From Ramlibacter sp. (GTDB lineage Bacteria; Pseudomonadota; Gammaproteobacteria; Burkholderiales; Burkholderiaceae): DNA of 25,871 bases. The stretch is from positions 1 through 25,871 of the forward strand of contig JACMQP010000345.1 of the NCBI GenBank assembly GCA_014376915.1, read 5' to 3'. The notes under the pieces are model-generated. The model did not search any database. It was not told where the DNA came from and saw nothing but the letters and a program-made list of their open reading frames with translations. The translations under genes were made by a program, and so were the position numbers. Position 1 is the first letter of the stretch. Every line of letters begins with the position of its first letter. Of this stretch, positions 7,521 through 14,825 are shown in pieces.

Positions 7521-8420
7521 TCAGGCAGCCAGGGCCAGTGCGGGCCTTTTCTTGCTCTTGACGACGGGCAGGCCGGTTTCGATCGGCAGCGCGTCGTCGC
7601 GCGACCATTCGTTCCAGGAACCGAAGTACATCCGCACGTCGGCGAAGCCGGCCTGCTTCAGTGCCAGGAAGGTGTTGGACGCGCGCGCGCCCTTGAAGCA
7701 ATACAGGTAGATCGTGTCGGCCGGGCTGACGCCGGCCGTGGCGCATTCGGCGCGCACCTCGTCGGGCGACTTGAAGACCGGCCCCTGCGCCGACGGCTTC
7801 ATGAAGCGGTACCACTCGACCCAGGTGGCGCCGGGCAGACGGCCCTTGCGCGGAGCGAAGTCCTTGCCGTAGGGCGACGAGCTGTCGCCGATCCATTCGT
7901 CCACGTCTCGCACATCCAGCAGGACGGTGTCCGTTCCCAGCGCGGCGGCGACGTCGTCCTTGGTGAGCATGACGTCGGTCTGGGCCAGGTCGGTCGGGAA
8001 AATGGCCGGGACCGGCGTCACCGCTTCGGTGGAAACGGGCATGCTGGCGGCTTTCCACGCGGAGTAGCCGCCGTTCAACACCTTGATGCGCGGATAACCC
8101 AACCAAGTCAGCAGGTAGTAGCCGCGGCAGGATTGCCCGTAGCCGCTGTTCAGCGCGTCTTCGTAGAACACGGCGGTTTCCCGGCCTGACAAGCCGATGG
8201 CGCCGAGGTGCGCGGCAAAGGTATTCCTCAGTTCCTGCAGGCCTTCCGGAGTGGAGGTGGCCAGGTAAGTGAAGGTCTCGCGCAGGTTCACGGCGCCGGG
8301 GAGGTGCCCTGCGGCGTAAGTCGGCGCATCACGCGTGTCGATGAGGACAACGGGTTGCGCAGCTTGCAGGGACACGAGTTCGGCAGGGGAGATCAGGACG
8401 GCATCTAAATCTTGGCTCAT
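7521..8420 (-). CDS. Two-domain sulfurtransferase (rhodanese/mercaptopyruvate type)
   Basis: 299-aa tandem rhodanese. The N-terminal domain (about 10-140) is inactive-type, with V-L-I-D-T-R and a late G-Y-S-A-W. The C-terminal domain (about 155-285) carries the active cysteine C241 in the loop C-F-K-G-A-R-A-S. It would move sulfane sulfur from thiosulfate or 3-mercaptopyruvate to cyanide or a thiol acceptor; the loop is not the standard mercaptopyruvate C-G-S-G-V-T, so the donor is not settled. The ATG at 8420 has AGAGG with a 6-nt spacer; the longer in-frame start at 8444 is less likely. It is the first gene of the operon downstream of the sigma-54 promoter at 8468-8484. Confidence 0.9.
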   Translation of the reverse strand: MSQDLDAVLISPAELVSLQAAQPVVLIDTRDAPTYAAGHLPGAVNLRETFTYLATSTPEGLQELRNTFAAHLGAIGLSGRETAVFYEDALNSGYGQSCRGYYLLTWLGYPRIKVLNGGYSAWKAASMPVSTEAVTPVPAIFPTDLAQTDVMLTKDDVAAALGTDTVLLDVRDVDEWIGDSSSPYGKDFAPRKGRLPGATWVEWYRFMKPSAQGPVFKSPDEVRAECATAGVSPADTIYLYCFKGARASNTFLALKQAGFADVRMYFGSWNEWSRDDALPIETGLPVVKSKKRPALALAA

Positions 8421-8467
8421 GGAATACCTCTTGAAGCTGGACATGGCGGGATGGCCTGACAGTCTTT

Positions 8468-8484
8468 TGCAACAGCCGTGCCAA
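8468..8484 (-). promoter_or_regulatory. Sigma-54 (RpoN) promoter, full consensus match
   Basis: On the minus strand the sequence is TTGGCACGGCTGTTGCA. It fits YTGGCACGRNNNTTGCW at every fixed position, with the -24 GG and -12 GC separated by exactly 10 bp. The predicted transcript start is near 8457, giving a leader of about 37 nt before the sulfurtransferase ATG at 8420. The gene upstream encodes a sigma-54 activator. Confidence 0.93.
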
Positions 8485-8623
8485 CCTTCGGCAGACTGCG
8501 GTCAAAGACAAGAGGCTGCCTGGAAACTGTTTGCTGGCAACACCTGACGCTATCAATAACAGAGCATGCTGCCCGGGATCGCGTTTTGGTCTTCGGTCCG
8601 GGCGCAGCGTCGCACGGCCAATG

Positions 8624-8653
8624 TGTCGACAAAATGTCAACACAATGTCCGCC
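8624..8653. promoter_or_regulatory. Candidate activator-binding site (helically phased TGTC repeats)
   Basis: Three TGTC-led units begin at 8624, 8635 and 8646, an 11-bp period close to one helical turn; the first is the perfect palindrome TGTCGACA. They lie about 140-170 bp upstream of the sigma-54 promoter, a usual distance for an enhancer site, and overlap the end of the activator gene. A second dyad in the same gap is TGTT-N7-AACA at 8528-8542. The rest of 8421-8636 holds an imperfect inverted repeat (GCTGCCCGG at 8568-8576 with CCGGGCGCAGC at 8598-8608). That repeat has no T-tract. Confidence 0.45.
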
Positions 8654-10247
8654 TGTCCGGCGCCCGCGCCTTGCGCAAGCGGTAGCTGAATTGGCGCAAT
8701 GTCAGGCCAAGGCTTTGCGCGGCGCGCGACTGGTTGCCATGGTGCAGCGCCAGTGCGGTTTGCAGGTCGTGCGCGGAATGCGATGCGGCGGAACCGTAGT
8801 CGCGCACCAGCGCCCCGGTGTGGACGCCGGCGGCTGGCCTCGCCATGTCCTGGCGTGGCATCGCCGCCTCCGGCATGAAACGGTCCAGCGCCGCGGCCGT
8901 GACCAGCGCGTCATCGGCCAGCAGCACCAGCCTCTCGATCAGGTTACCCAGCTCGCGGATGTTGCCGGGCCACCCATGCTGCTCCAGCCGGGCCATCGCC
9001 TCGGGCGACAGGTTCACGTTGCGCTGATGCGCCTGGTTGGCGCGGCTGACGAAGTGCAGCGCCAGCGCGCGAATGTCCTCGGGACGCTCACGCAGCGAAG
9101 GCAGGCGGATCGGGATAACGTTCAGGCGGTAAAAGAGATCCTGCCGGAAGCGGCCGGCGTCCACATCGCGCGGCAGGTCGCGGTTGGTCGCGGCGACCAG
9201 GCGCACATTCACCTTCAGTTCCCGCTGGCCGCCCAGCCGCACCAGCGTCCCCTCTTGCAGGGTGCGCAGCAGCTTGGATTGCATTGCAAGCGGCAGTTCG
9301 CCGATTTCGTCCAGGAAGATGGTGCCGCCGTCGGCTTGCTCGAACCAGCCGGGGCGGGCGTTGGTGGCTCCGGTGAAGGAGCCGCGCTCATGACCGAACA
9401 GCTCGGATTCGAACAGCGTTTCAGGAATCGCAGAGCAGTTGACCTTGATGAAGGGCTGGTCGCGTCGTCCGCTGGCCAGATGAACGGCGCGGGCGAACAG
9501 CTCCTTGCCGGTTCCCGACTCGCCCAGCAGCAATACCGTCGCCTGCGTCTGGGAAACGCGCTCGAGTTCGGAAAGCGCCTGCAGCAGCGGCGGCGAATTC
9601 CCGATCAGGCCGTAGCGGGCTGTCTTGGCATTGAGGGCGCGCGCGAGTACGGCGTTGCGAGCTTCGAGCTGGCGGGTCTGCTCGGCCACCAAGGCCTCCA
9701 GCTGCAGCATCTGGCCGGCCAGCGTGGCCAGCACGCGCAGCAGCGACAGGTCGTCGTTCAGGTGGCGCTGCCGGCTGCGGATGCGGTGACAGGCCAGCAC
9801 ACCGACAGTGACGTGATTCAGCTCGATCGGCAGGGCGATGAAAGCCACCGTCTCGGGCGGCAGCTGGGCCCGGGGCACCGTGCGAAACAGGAACAATGGC
9901 TCGGCGTCAATGTCCTGCACGATCGCCGGCAGCCCGGATGCCAGCACCCGACCGGTCACGCCTTCGCCCCAAGCGTAACGGCCGCGCTGCGCTTCAGCCG
10001 CGGTCAGACCGTAGGCGTAGTGGATTGACGCAGTGCGGGGTGCACCGGAAATGCCCAGTGCCGGGTCGGCCAGGACCACACGGCCTCGGTTCAGGCCGAG
10101 CAATTCGCTCATGAGGTGCAGCATTTCCCGCAGCACCCGCTCGGGCGACAGGCTTTGACCCGCCATGCGCATCACCTCGCGCATGAGCAACATCTCATGC
10201 CCGTGCCACTCACGGGCGTCGGGCAGCTTGTTCGGTGGAGTGGGCAT
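8637..10247 (-). CDS. Sigma-54-dependent transcriptional activator (GAF-AAA+-Fis HTH)
   Basis: 536-aa enhancer-binding protein, NifA/NorR-like in layout. An N-terminal GAF-type sensor (about 20-180) is followed by a coiled linker (about 185-210). The AAA+ domain has Walker A G-E-S-G-T-G-K-E, the sigma-54 contact loop G-S-F-T-G-A (residues 289-294, a variant of G-A-F-T-G-A), Walker B G-G-T-I-F-L-D-E, and W-P-G-N-I-R-E-L. The C-terminal helix-turn-helix is [18 protein letters not shown]. It would hydrolyse ATP to open RNA polymerase-sigma-54 complexes when the GAF domain senses its signal. The next promoter downstream on the same strand is the sigma-54 site at 8468-8484, its likely target. The ATG at 10247 was chosen; TTG or GTG codons a few residues upstream are possible. 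The signal is unknown. Confidence 0.92.
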   Translation of the reverse strand: MPTPPNKLPDAREWHGHEMLLMREVMRMAGQSLSPERVLREMLHLMSELLGLNRGRVVLADPALGISGAPRTASIHYAYGLTAAEAQRGRYAWGEGVTGRVLASGLPAIVQDIDAEPLFLFRTVPRAQLPPETVAFIALPIELNHVTVGVLACHRIRSRQRHLNDDLSLLRVLATLAGQMLQLEALVAEQTRQLEARNAVLARALNAKTARYGLIGNSPPLLQALSELERVSQTQATVLLLGESGTGKELFARAVHLASGRRDQPFIKVNCSAIPETLFESELFGHERGSFTGATNARPGWFEQADGGTIFLDEIGELPLAMQSKLLRTLQEGTLVRLGGQRELKVNVRLVAATNRDLPRDVDAGRFRQDLFYRLNVIPIRLPSLRERPEDIRALALHFVSRANQAHQRNVNLSPEAMARLEQHGWPGNIRELGNLIERLVLLADDALVTAAALDRFMPEAAMPRQDMARPAAGVHTGALVRDYGSAASHSAHDLQTALALHHGNQSRAAQSLGLTLRQFSYRLRKARAPDRRTLC

Positions 10248-10287
10248 GACTTGCACGAGCAAGTTCCGCGCCCTCCTGCCGATTGTC

Positions 10288-10665
10288 CTATTTCACCGGG
10301 GTCACTGCTTCGCGGATCAAACCGCCGCCTTCAACGCTTCCCTGCGTCGAGCCCGCCCCGGTGATGCGCTGCAGGCAGGCCGCGCGGTCCGTCGCCGGCT
10401 GCGCATTGCAGCGCGCGGTGGCATTGGCCTCGAAGCCGGCGCTGCCGCCGGTTTCGAGCCGGTTGCGGCGCGCTTCCTGCAACGCAGCGCCGGCCTCCCG
10501 CAAGCAGGTTGCCCGGTCCTGGTGCGACTGACCGCTCATGCAGTGAGCGCGCTCCTGCTTGTAGCGTTGCTGTGCGTCCGACATGCCCTTGGCGCCGGCG
10601 GACCAGGCCGACGGCGTGCACGCAAGTGCGAGCGCCAGGACAGCGACGGGTCGAAACCGCTTCAT
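10288..10665 (-). CDS. Small secreted protein with two paired-cysteine repeats
   Basis: 125-aa protein of unrecognised function. It starts with a clear Sec signal peptide (M-K-R-F-R-P, a hydrophobic A-L-A-L-A core, then A-W-S-A), so the mature form should be periplasmic. The mature part has two similar units, [15 protein letters not shown] and [15 protein letters not shown], each with two cysteines 12 residues apart, probably forming disulfides. I chose the ATG at 10665; a GTG at 10677, directly after the stop of the preceding gene, is an alternative. Close spacing suggests cotranscription with the stress protein gene upstream. It lies 40 bp before the activator gene on the same strand. Confidence 0.7.
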   Translation of the reverse strand: MKRFRPVAVLALALACTPSAWSAGAKGMSDAQQRYKQERAHCMSGQSHQDRATCLREAGAALQEARRNRLETGGSAGFEANATARCNAQPATDRAACLQRITGAGSTQGSVEGGGLIREAVTPVK

Positions 10666-10677
10666 GCCCAAGCGCAC

Positions 10678-10968
10678 TCAGCGGTCGCTGGCGTTGCCGC
10701 GGTTGCTGCCTGCGTCGCTCGAGATTTCACCCGACACCTGGCTGGCGGACGCACGCTGGCGGGCCGAGCGATTTTCGGCGCGGGCCTGGCCACCCTTGCG
10801 GCCTGCTTCGCGGGCCTCTTCGGAAGTGAACTCGTGAGCCGTGCCGCGCTCATGGGCGGCGCGGCCGCCTTCGCTGGCGATTTCGCGCTGGCGCTGCGGA
10901 TCCATCGAGGCAAAGCCCCGGCTGGAACCGCGCTTGACCTGGTTGCCACTTTGGTTGTTGGAAGTCAT
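10678..10968 (-). CDS. KGG-motif general stress protein (YciG/Con-10 type)
   Basis: 96-aa hydrophilic protein of the KGG/stress-induced family. The motif R-G-F-A-S-M-D-P-Q-R-Q-R-E-I-A-S-E-G-G is followed by a second copy, A-R-E-A-G-R-K-G-G-Q-A-R-A, in the order usual for YciG/GsiB-like proteins. These proteins accumulate under starvation, osmotic or desiccation stress; the molecular function is poorly known. An AGGAGA lies 7 nt before the ATG at 10968, which fixes the start. The 133-bp gap upstream (10969-11101) shows no obvious promoter or structure. Confidence 0.8.
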   Translation of the reverse strand: MTSNNQSGNQVKRGSSRGFASMDPQRQREIASEGGRAAHERGTAHEFTSEEAREAGRKGGQARAENRSARQRASASQVSGEISSDAGSNRGNASDR

Positions 10969-11101
10969 CTGGAATCTCCTACAGAAGTTGCCTGGAAAAA
11001 TGTCATGACGGTACGACCGCCACGAGACCATTGGGAGCCTGCCCAGCAACGCCAGAAGTAAGGCTGGAGGGAGGTCGGCTGTAGGACGGCGCCTTGCCGA
11101 G

Positions 11102-11470
11102 TTACAACTGCGCCGAAACAAGCCGTTGCAACAAGGCTTCGGATTGCGGTGCTGCATTGGTCGCTCGCGACGTGCCGAGGCTCGCTAGCAGGCGCGCCAA
11201 GAGTTCCGGCGACGGCAGGATGGTGCCGAAAAAAAGCACCTGCCGGGCGGTGCCCACCAGCAGCGTGGGGAAGGTTTCGATGTCCAGGTCCCCGACCAGT
11301 TCGTCATCGTCCTCGATGTCGATCCACACGAAGCGATCCTCGGGATGGTGGGCGGCCGCGGCATCGAAGACGGCGCGCCAGTCACGGCAGACGCCGCACC
11401 AGTCGGCGCAAAGCCCGAACACCCATCGCCTGCCACCCTCGTCACCGTCCACACCTGTGCCCCTGAACAT
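11102..11470 (-). CDS. Thioredoxin-like protein
   Basis: 122-aa thioredoxin-fold protein with the active site W-C-G-V-C (C25 and C28) after strand W-V-F-G-L-C-A-D. The cis-proline region reads D-I-E-T-F-P-T-L-L-V. There is no signal peptide, so a cytoplasmic thiol-disulfide role is likely. The active-site dipeptide G-V differs from G-P of TrxA, and the extra Cys21 just before the motif is unusual. Helix 2 is interrupted by acidic E-D-D-D-E. The ATG at 11470 was preferred over an in-frame TTG at 11482 that would overlap the upstream gene. It lies 8 bp after the phosphatase-family gene and is probably cotranscribed. Confidence 0.85.
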   Translation of the reverse strand: MFRGTGVDGDEGGRRWVFGLCADWCGVCRDWRAVFDAAAAHHPEDRFVWIDIEDDDELVGDLDIETFPTLLVGTARQVLFFGTILPSPELLARLLASLGTSRATNAAPQSEALLQRLVSAQL

Positions 11471-11478
11471 TCCAGGGC

Positions 11479-12150
11479 TCAAGAATACGTGACCCAGCTT
11501 GCGTAGTCAGGGTGTTCGAGGTGCGGAATGGCGTTGTAGCTCACCAGCATGTGGCGCTTCGGCGTGAAGGCGAATTCGGTGATCGACGTGTTGCGGATCC
11601 GCAGGTTCAACTCGATCACCGTGTCGCTGCCGGTGCCCAGCACCTGGCCCACGGCAGTGGCGATCGGCCCGCCACTCGAGACGATCAGCACATTGCCGCC
11701 GTGGTGGTTGGCCTTCACGTGGTCCAGCGCCCCGGCGACGCCGTCGACGAACTGCTGCCAGCTCGGCATCCCCTGCGGCGCGACCACGCCGGCCATCCAC
11801 TTGGCCAAGCCGTCGCGCAGCAGGCGGAAGTGGGCACGGTACATTTCGGGCGACGTCGGCTTCTGCAATTTTTCGGGATGCACCGTCGCGATCACCGCCT
11901 CGCTGTCGTACTCGTTGAGGCCTTCCCACGGCAGGTGCGCGCCCTCGTGACGCGTTCCCTCACGGATGCCGGCCAGCGTTTCGAGGTGGCGGCGCAGGGT
12001 GCCGGCCAGCACGGCGTCGAAACGGATGCCTTTCTGCGCGAAGTACTCGCCCAGCCGGACGCTCTGCCGGTGACCGAGCTCGCTGAGCTTGTCGTAGTCG
12101 TCGGCCCCGAACGAGGCCTGGCCGTGCCGCACCAGATAGAGCGTTCCCAT
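11479..12150 (-). CDS. Histidine phosphatase-family protein with altered second histidine
   Basis: 223-aa member of the histidine phosphatase (phosphoglycerate mutase-like) superfamily. The phosphoacceptor motif is L-V-R-H-G-Q with H9, and the second arginine segment is A-G-T-L-R-R-H-L-E-T-L. The second catalytic histidine, normally in V-S-H-G-G, is replaced by serine (S159 in I-V-S-S-G-G-P-I). This S-G-G variant may be a subfamily trait and may change or reduce phosphatase activity. The substrate is unknown. The ATG at 12150 starts directly before M-G-T-L-Y-L-V-R-H-G, as in relatives. The gene is divergent from the binding-protein gene at 12278, with 127 bp between them. Confidence 0.85.
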   Translation of the reverse strand: MGTLYLVRHGQASFGADDYDKLSELGHRQSVRLGEYFAQKGIRFDAVLAGTLRRHLETLAGIREGTRHEGAHLPWEGLNEYDSEAVIATVHPEKLQKPTSPEMYRAHFRLLRDGLAKWMAGVVAPQGMPSWQQFVDGVAGALDHVKANHHGGNVLIVSSGGPIATAVGQVLGTGSDTVIELNLRIRNTSITEFAFTPKRHMLVSYNAIPHLEHPDYASWVTYS

Positions 12151-12277
12151 GCGCAGATTCTCGGTGCATCGCGCAACGGCCCAAGTCGCGGGCGTGACGG
12201 TGAGAAGCACCTTGCCGGCTCCGCATCCCGCAGTCGACAATGCCTGCACCATCCACCTGTCCATCCAAGGAGTTTCG

Positions 12278-13162
12278 ATGAAGCTGAAATTGACCGCACT
12301 GGCCTTGCTGCTCACCGTGGGCGCGACCGCGGCGACCGCGGACGACACCCTCAAGAAGGTCAGCGATTCCGGTCGCATCAGCGTGGCCTATCGCGAGTCC
12401 TCGATTCCGTTCAGCTACATTGCCGCCGCCGGCAAGCCGGTGGGGTTCTCGGTGGAGCTCACGAACGCGATCGTCGACGAGGTCAAGCGCCGGACCGGCA
12501 AGCCGGGGCTGGAGGTGCAATACGTGTCCGTGACGTCGCAGAACCGGATTCCGCTCCTGTCCAACGGGACGATCGACCTGGAATGCGGATCGACCACCAA
12601 CAACAGCACGCGCGGCAAGGACGTGGCGTTCGCCATCAACCACTTCTACACCGGCACCCGGCTGCTTGTGAAGAAGACGTCCCGGATCACCAATTACGCG
12701 AACCTCGCCGGCAAGACGGTGTCCAGCACCACCGGCACGACCAATTCACAGGTGATGCGCAAGTACAACGCCGACAACAGCCTGAACATGGACCTGATCC
12801 TGGCCAAGGACCATTCGGACGCGATGCTGCTGGTCGAGGCGGACCGGACCGTGGCCTTCGCGATGGACGACATCCTGTTGTACGGCCTGATGGCGACGGC
12901 CAAGGCGCCGGAGATCTGGGAGGTGGTGGGCGATTCGCTGCAGGTCGAGCCCTATGCCTGCATGCTGCGCAAGGATGACCCCAGGTACAAGGAACTGGTC
13001 GATGGCGTGATTGGCGCAATGATGAAGAGCGGCGAATTCGACCGGCTGTATACCAAGTGGTTCATGGCGCCGATCCCGCCGAACAACATCAACCTGCGGC
13101 TGCCGATGGCGACCCAGCTGCGGGATAACCTGAAGAACCTCAGCGACAAGCCCGCGTTGTAA
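12278..13162 (+). CDS. Glutamate/aspartate-type periplasmic amino-acid-binding protein
   Basis: 294-aa family-3 solute-binding protein, GltI-like. The signal peptide is residues 1-21 (M-K-L-K-L-T-A-L-A-L-L-L, cleavage after A-T-A). Family segments include V-A-Y-R-E-S-S-I-P-F-S-Y, G-T-I-D-L-E-C-G-S-T-T-N-N-S, and L-R-K-D-D-P-R-Y-K-E-L near the C-terminus. It would bind an acidic or related amino acid in the periplasm for an ABC importer, but no permease or ATPase gene is nearby, so it must share one encoded elsewhere or act as a scavenger. AAGGAG with a 5-nt spacer supports the ATG at 12278. Its stop abuts the stop of the convergent gene with no base between them. Confidence 0.9.
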   Translation: MKLKLTALALLLTVGATAATADDTLKKVSDSGRISVAYRESSIPFSYIAAAGKPVGFSVELTNAIVDEVKRRTGKPGLEVQYVSVTSQNRIPLLSNGTIDLECGSTTNNSTRGKDVAFAINHFYTGTRLLVKKTSRITNYANLAGKTVSSTTGTTNSQVMRKYNADNSLNMDLILAKDHSDAMLLVEADRTVAFAMDDILLYGLMATAKAPEIWEVVGDSLQVEPYACMLRKDDPRYKELVDGVIGAMMKSGEFDRLYTKWFMAPIPPNNINLRLPMATQLRDNLKNLSDKPAL

Positions 13163-14143
13163 TCAGGCGGCCGGGGTGTCTCGCGTGCCGAGAACGCGCG
13201 CGAACACTTCGCTGTCGACGTTGCCCCCGGACAAGGCAACACCCACCGACTGACCCTGCCAGCGTTCGCGCTGCTGCATCGCGCCGGCCAGGCCGGCCGC
13301 GCCCGCGCCTTCGGCGACGTTGTGGGTGTCGGCGAACAGCACGCGCATCGCGTGGGCCACTTCGCTGTCGCTGACGGCGATCACCTCATGCGCTTGCGCC
13401 AGCACGATGTCCAGCGCCTGCTGGTCGGCGATGCGGCACGCCATGCCGTCTGCCAGCTGTGTCGTGACCGGCGCCTCCACCACCCTGCGCTGGGCAACGG
13501 AGTCGAGATACGTCGTGGCGTGGGTCGACACGACGCCGATCAACTTGGTGCGGACGCCGGTGTAGGCCCGCGCCGCCGCTGCCGCGCAGAAACCGGAACC
13601 CTGGCCGATCGGGATGAACAGAGCCTGCGGAGCCTCCCCATCGGCGAAGCTCTGGAAGAACTCGACCCAGCCGGTCATCACGCCGCGGATCAGTTCGCGG
13701 TGGAACGACGGCACCATGTGCAGGCTGCGTTCCGCCGCGAGCCCGATGGCGAACTCGCGGGCGGCCTGAAAGTCCTCGCCGTGCTCCACCAGGGTCGCGC
13801 CCAGGGCACGCATCGCGGCGTTCTTCTCGGTCGAATTTCCCATCGGCACGATGATGGTGGCAGTCAGGCCGCAGCGCCGTGCAGCCAGCCCCACGGACTG
13901 CCCGTGGTTGCCGCGGGTGGCGCTGATGACGCCCGTGACCTGCGGGTTTTCGCGCCGCAGCGTATCGAAGTACGTCAGGCCGCCGCGCACCTTGAAGGCG
14001 CCGGTCGGCGTGTGGTTCTCGTGCTTGACCCACACCGTGATCCCCAGCCGCTGGCGCAACAGCGGCCAGGCGTACTGTGGCGTCGGCGGCATGACGGCGC
14101 GCACCGTCTCCATCGCGCTTGCAACCTGTTCGTTGCTGAACAA
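13163..14143 (-). CDS. Threonine dehydratase-like PLP enzyme (fold type II)
   Basis: Pyridoxal-phosphate lyase of the serine/threonine dehydratase family, 326 aa from the TTG used here. The Schiff-base lysine is K51 in T-G-A-F-K-V-R-G-G; the phosphate-binding segments are R-G-N-H-G-Q-S-V and a C-terminal S-G-G-N-V-D. There is no ACT regulatory domain, which points to a catabolic form. It would eliminate water from threonine, serine or a hydroxylated analogue to give a 2-oxo acid. The start is uncertain. A TTG at 14143, 1 bp after the previous stop and behind AGGG, gives an N-terminus of the expected length. A GTG at 14176 would overlap the previous gene by 32 bp. It is the last gene of the seven-gene MocR-linked operon. 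Confidence 0.85.
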   Translation of the reverse strand: MFSNEQVASAMETVRAVMPPTPQYAWPLLRQRLGITVWVKHENHTPTGAFKVRGGLTYFDTLRRENPQVTGVISATRGNHGQSVGLAARRCGLTATIIVPMGNSTEKNAAMRALGATLVEHGEDFQAAREFAIGLAAERSLHMVPSFHRELIRGVMTGWVEFFQSFADGEAPQALFIPIGQGSGFCAAAAARAYTGVRTKLIGVVSTHATTYLDSVAQRRVVEAPVTTQLADGMACRIADQQALDIVLAQAHEVIAVSDSEVAHAMRVLFADTHNVAEGAGAAGLAGAMQQRERWQGQSVGVALSGGNVDSEVFARVLGTRDTPAA

Positions 14144-14144
14144 G

Positions 14145-14825
14145 TTACAGCCCTGCGGATTCGAGCGTGACTTCACCCAGCGGCGTCATCAGGCGGGCGG
14201 TCAGGTTTGGTGGCCCGGCCTCGATTCCTACCTGCTCCAGGTGCATGGCGCGATAGGCCGCGAACAGGTCATCCGGCCGGGGATGGGTTGCCATCACTGA
14301 CAGCAGACTGAGCCCTGACTCGGGCAAGGAGTCGACCGGATGCGTCTCGCCCCATTCGATCAGCGTGGGCAGCGTGCCGTAGAACAGGCGCTGGCCGTCG
14401 TCGCGCACGCTGATCCTCCACTTCAGCAGGCCGCCGGACGTTTCGCGTTGCGCCGCCAGCATCGGGCCACGGTCGATTCCGAGCGCGTCCAGCGCGCTGC
14501 TCGCCGCCGCGACACGTTCGCAGCTGGCCACGAAGTGCACCAGCCGCGGCTCCTTGCGGATGCCTTCGCGCAGCCCCGGGTCGTCCAGGTCGAACCAGCG
14601 CCTGCGGCGCGGATCGGCCGCTTGCGGATCGATCGCGATGATCTCAAGATAGGCCCGGGAAAATTGGGGCGTCGCGATCCGCAGAACCCGGTTGTGCGTT
14701 CCCATCAGGGAATGTTCGCCGCCTGCGTCCGGTGTCACGAACAGCTTTGACTCGCACCACGCCACGCCCTGTTCCAGCGTATGCGCGGCCACGACCAGGT
14801 GATCGACCTGGGTCACTGCCGTCAC
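14145..14825 (-). CDS. Glyoxalase-like (VOC) domain protein
   Basis: 226-aa protein that opens with the pattern of the glyoxalase-like family: Q-V-D-H-L-V-V-A-A-H-T-L-E-Q-G-V, a G-G-E-H-S-L-M-G-T-H-N-R-V-L segment, then Y-L-E-I-I-A-I-D-P. Such proteins are metal-binding VOC-fold enzymes or binding proteins; the reaction is not known for this type. Candidate metal ligands are H10 and the E-I-I-A-I glutamate, but this was not verified by alignment. The GTG at 14825 overlaps the stop of the PhzF-like gene by 4 bp (GTGA), which selects this start and implies coupling. Its stop is 1 bp before the likely start of the dehydratase gene. Confidence 0.82.
   Translation of the reverse strand: MTAVTQVDHLVVAAHTLEQGVAWCESKLFVTPDAGGEHSLMGTHNRVLRIATPQFSRAYLEIIAIDPQAADPRRRRWFDLDDPGLREGIRKEPRLVHFVASCERVAAASSALDALGIDRGPMLAAQRETSGGLLKWRISVRDDGQRLFYGTLPTLIEWGETHPVDSLPESGLSLLSVMATHPRPDDLFAAYRAMHLEQVGIEAGPPNLTARLMTPLGEVTLESAGL

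Noticed and set aside
8478..10028. Long plus-strand open frame (516 aa) opposite the sigma-54 activator
   Set aside because: The opposite strand has complete AAA+ motifs. This frame is rich in G, Q, H and R with no domain, the usual antisense shadow in high-GC DNA.
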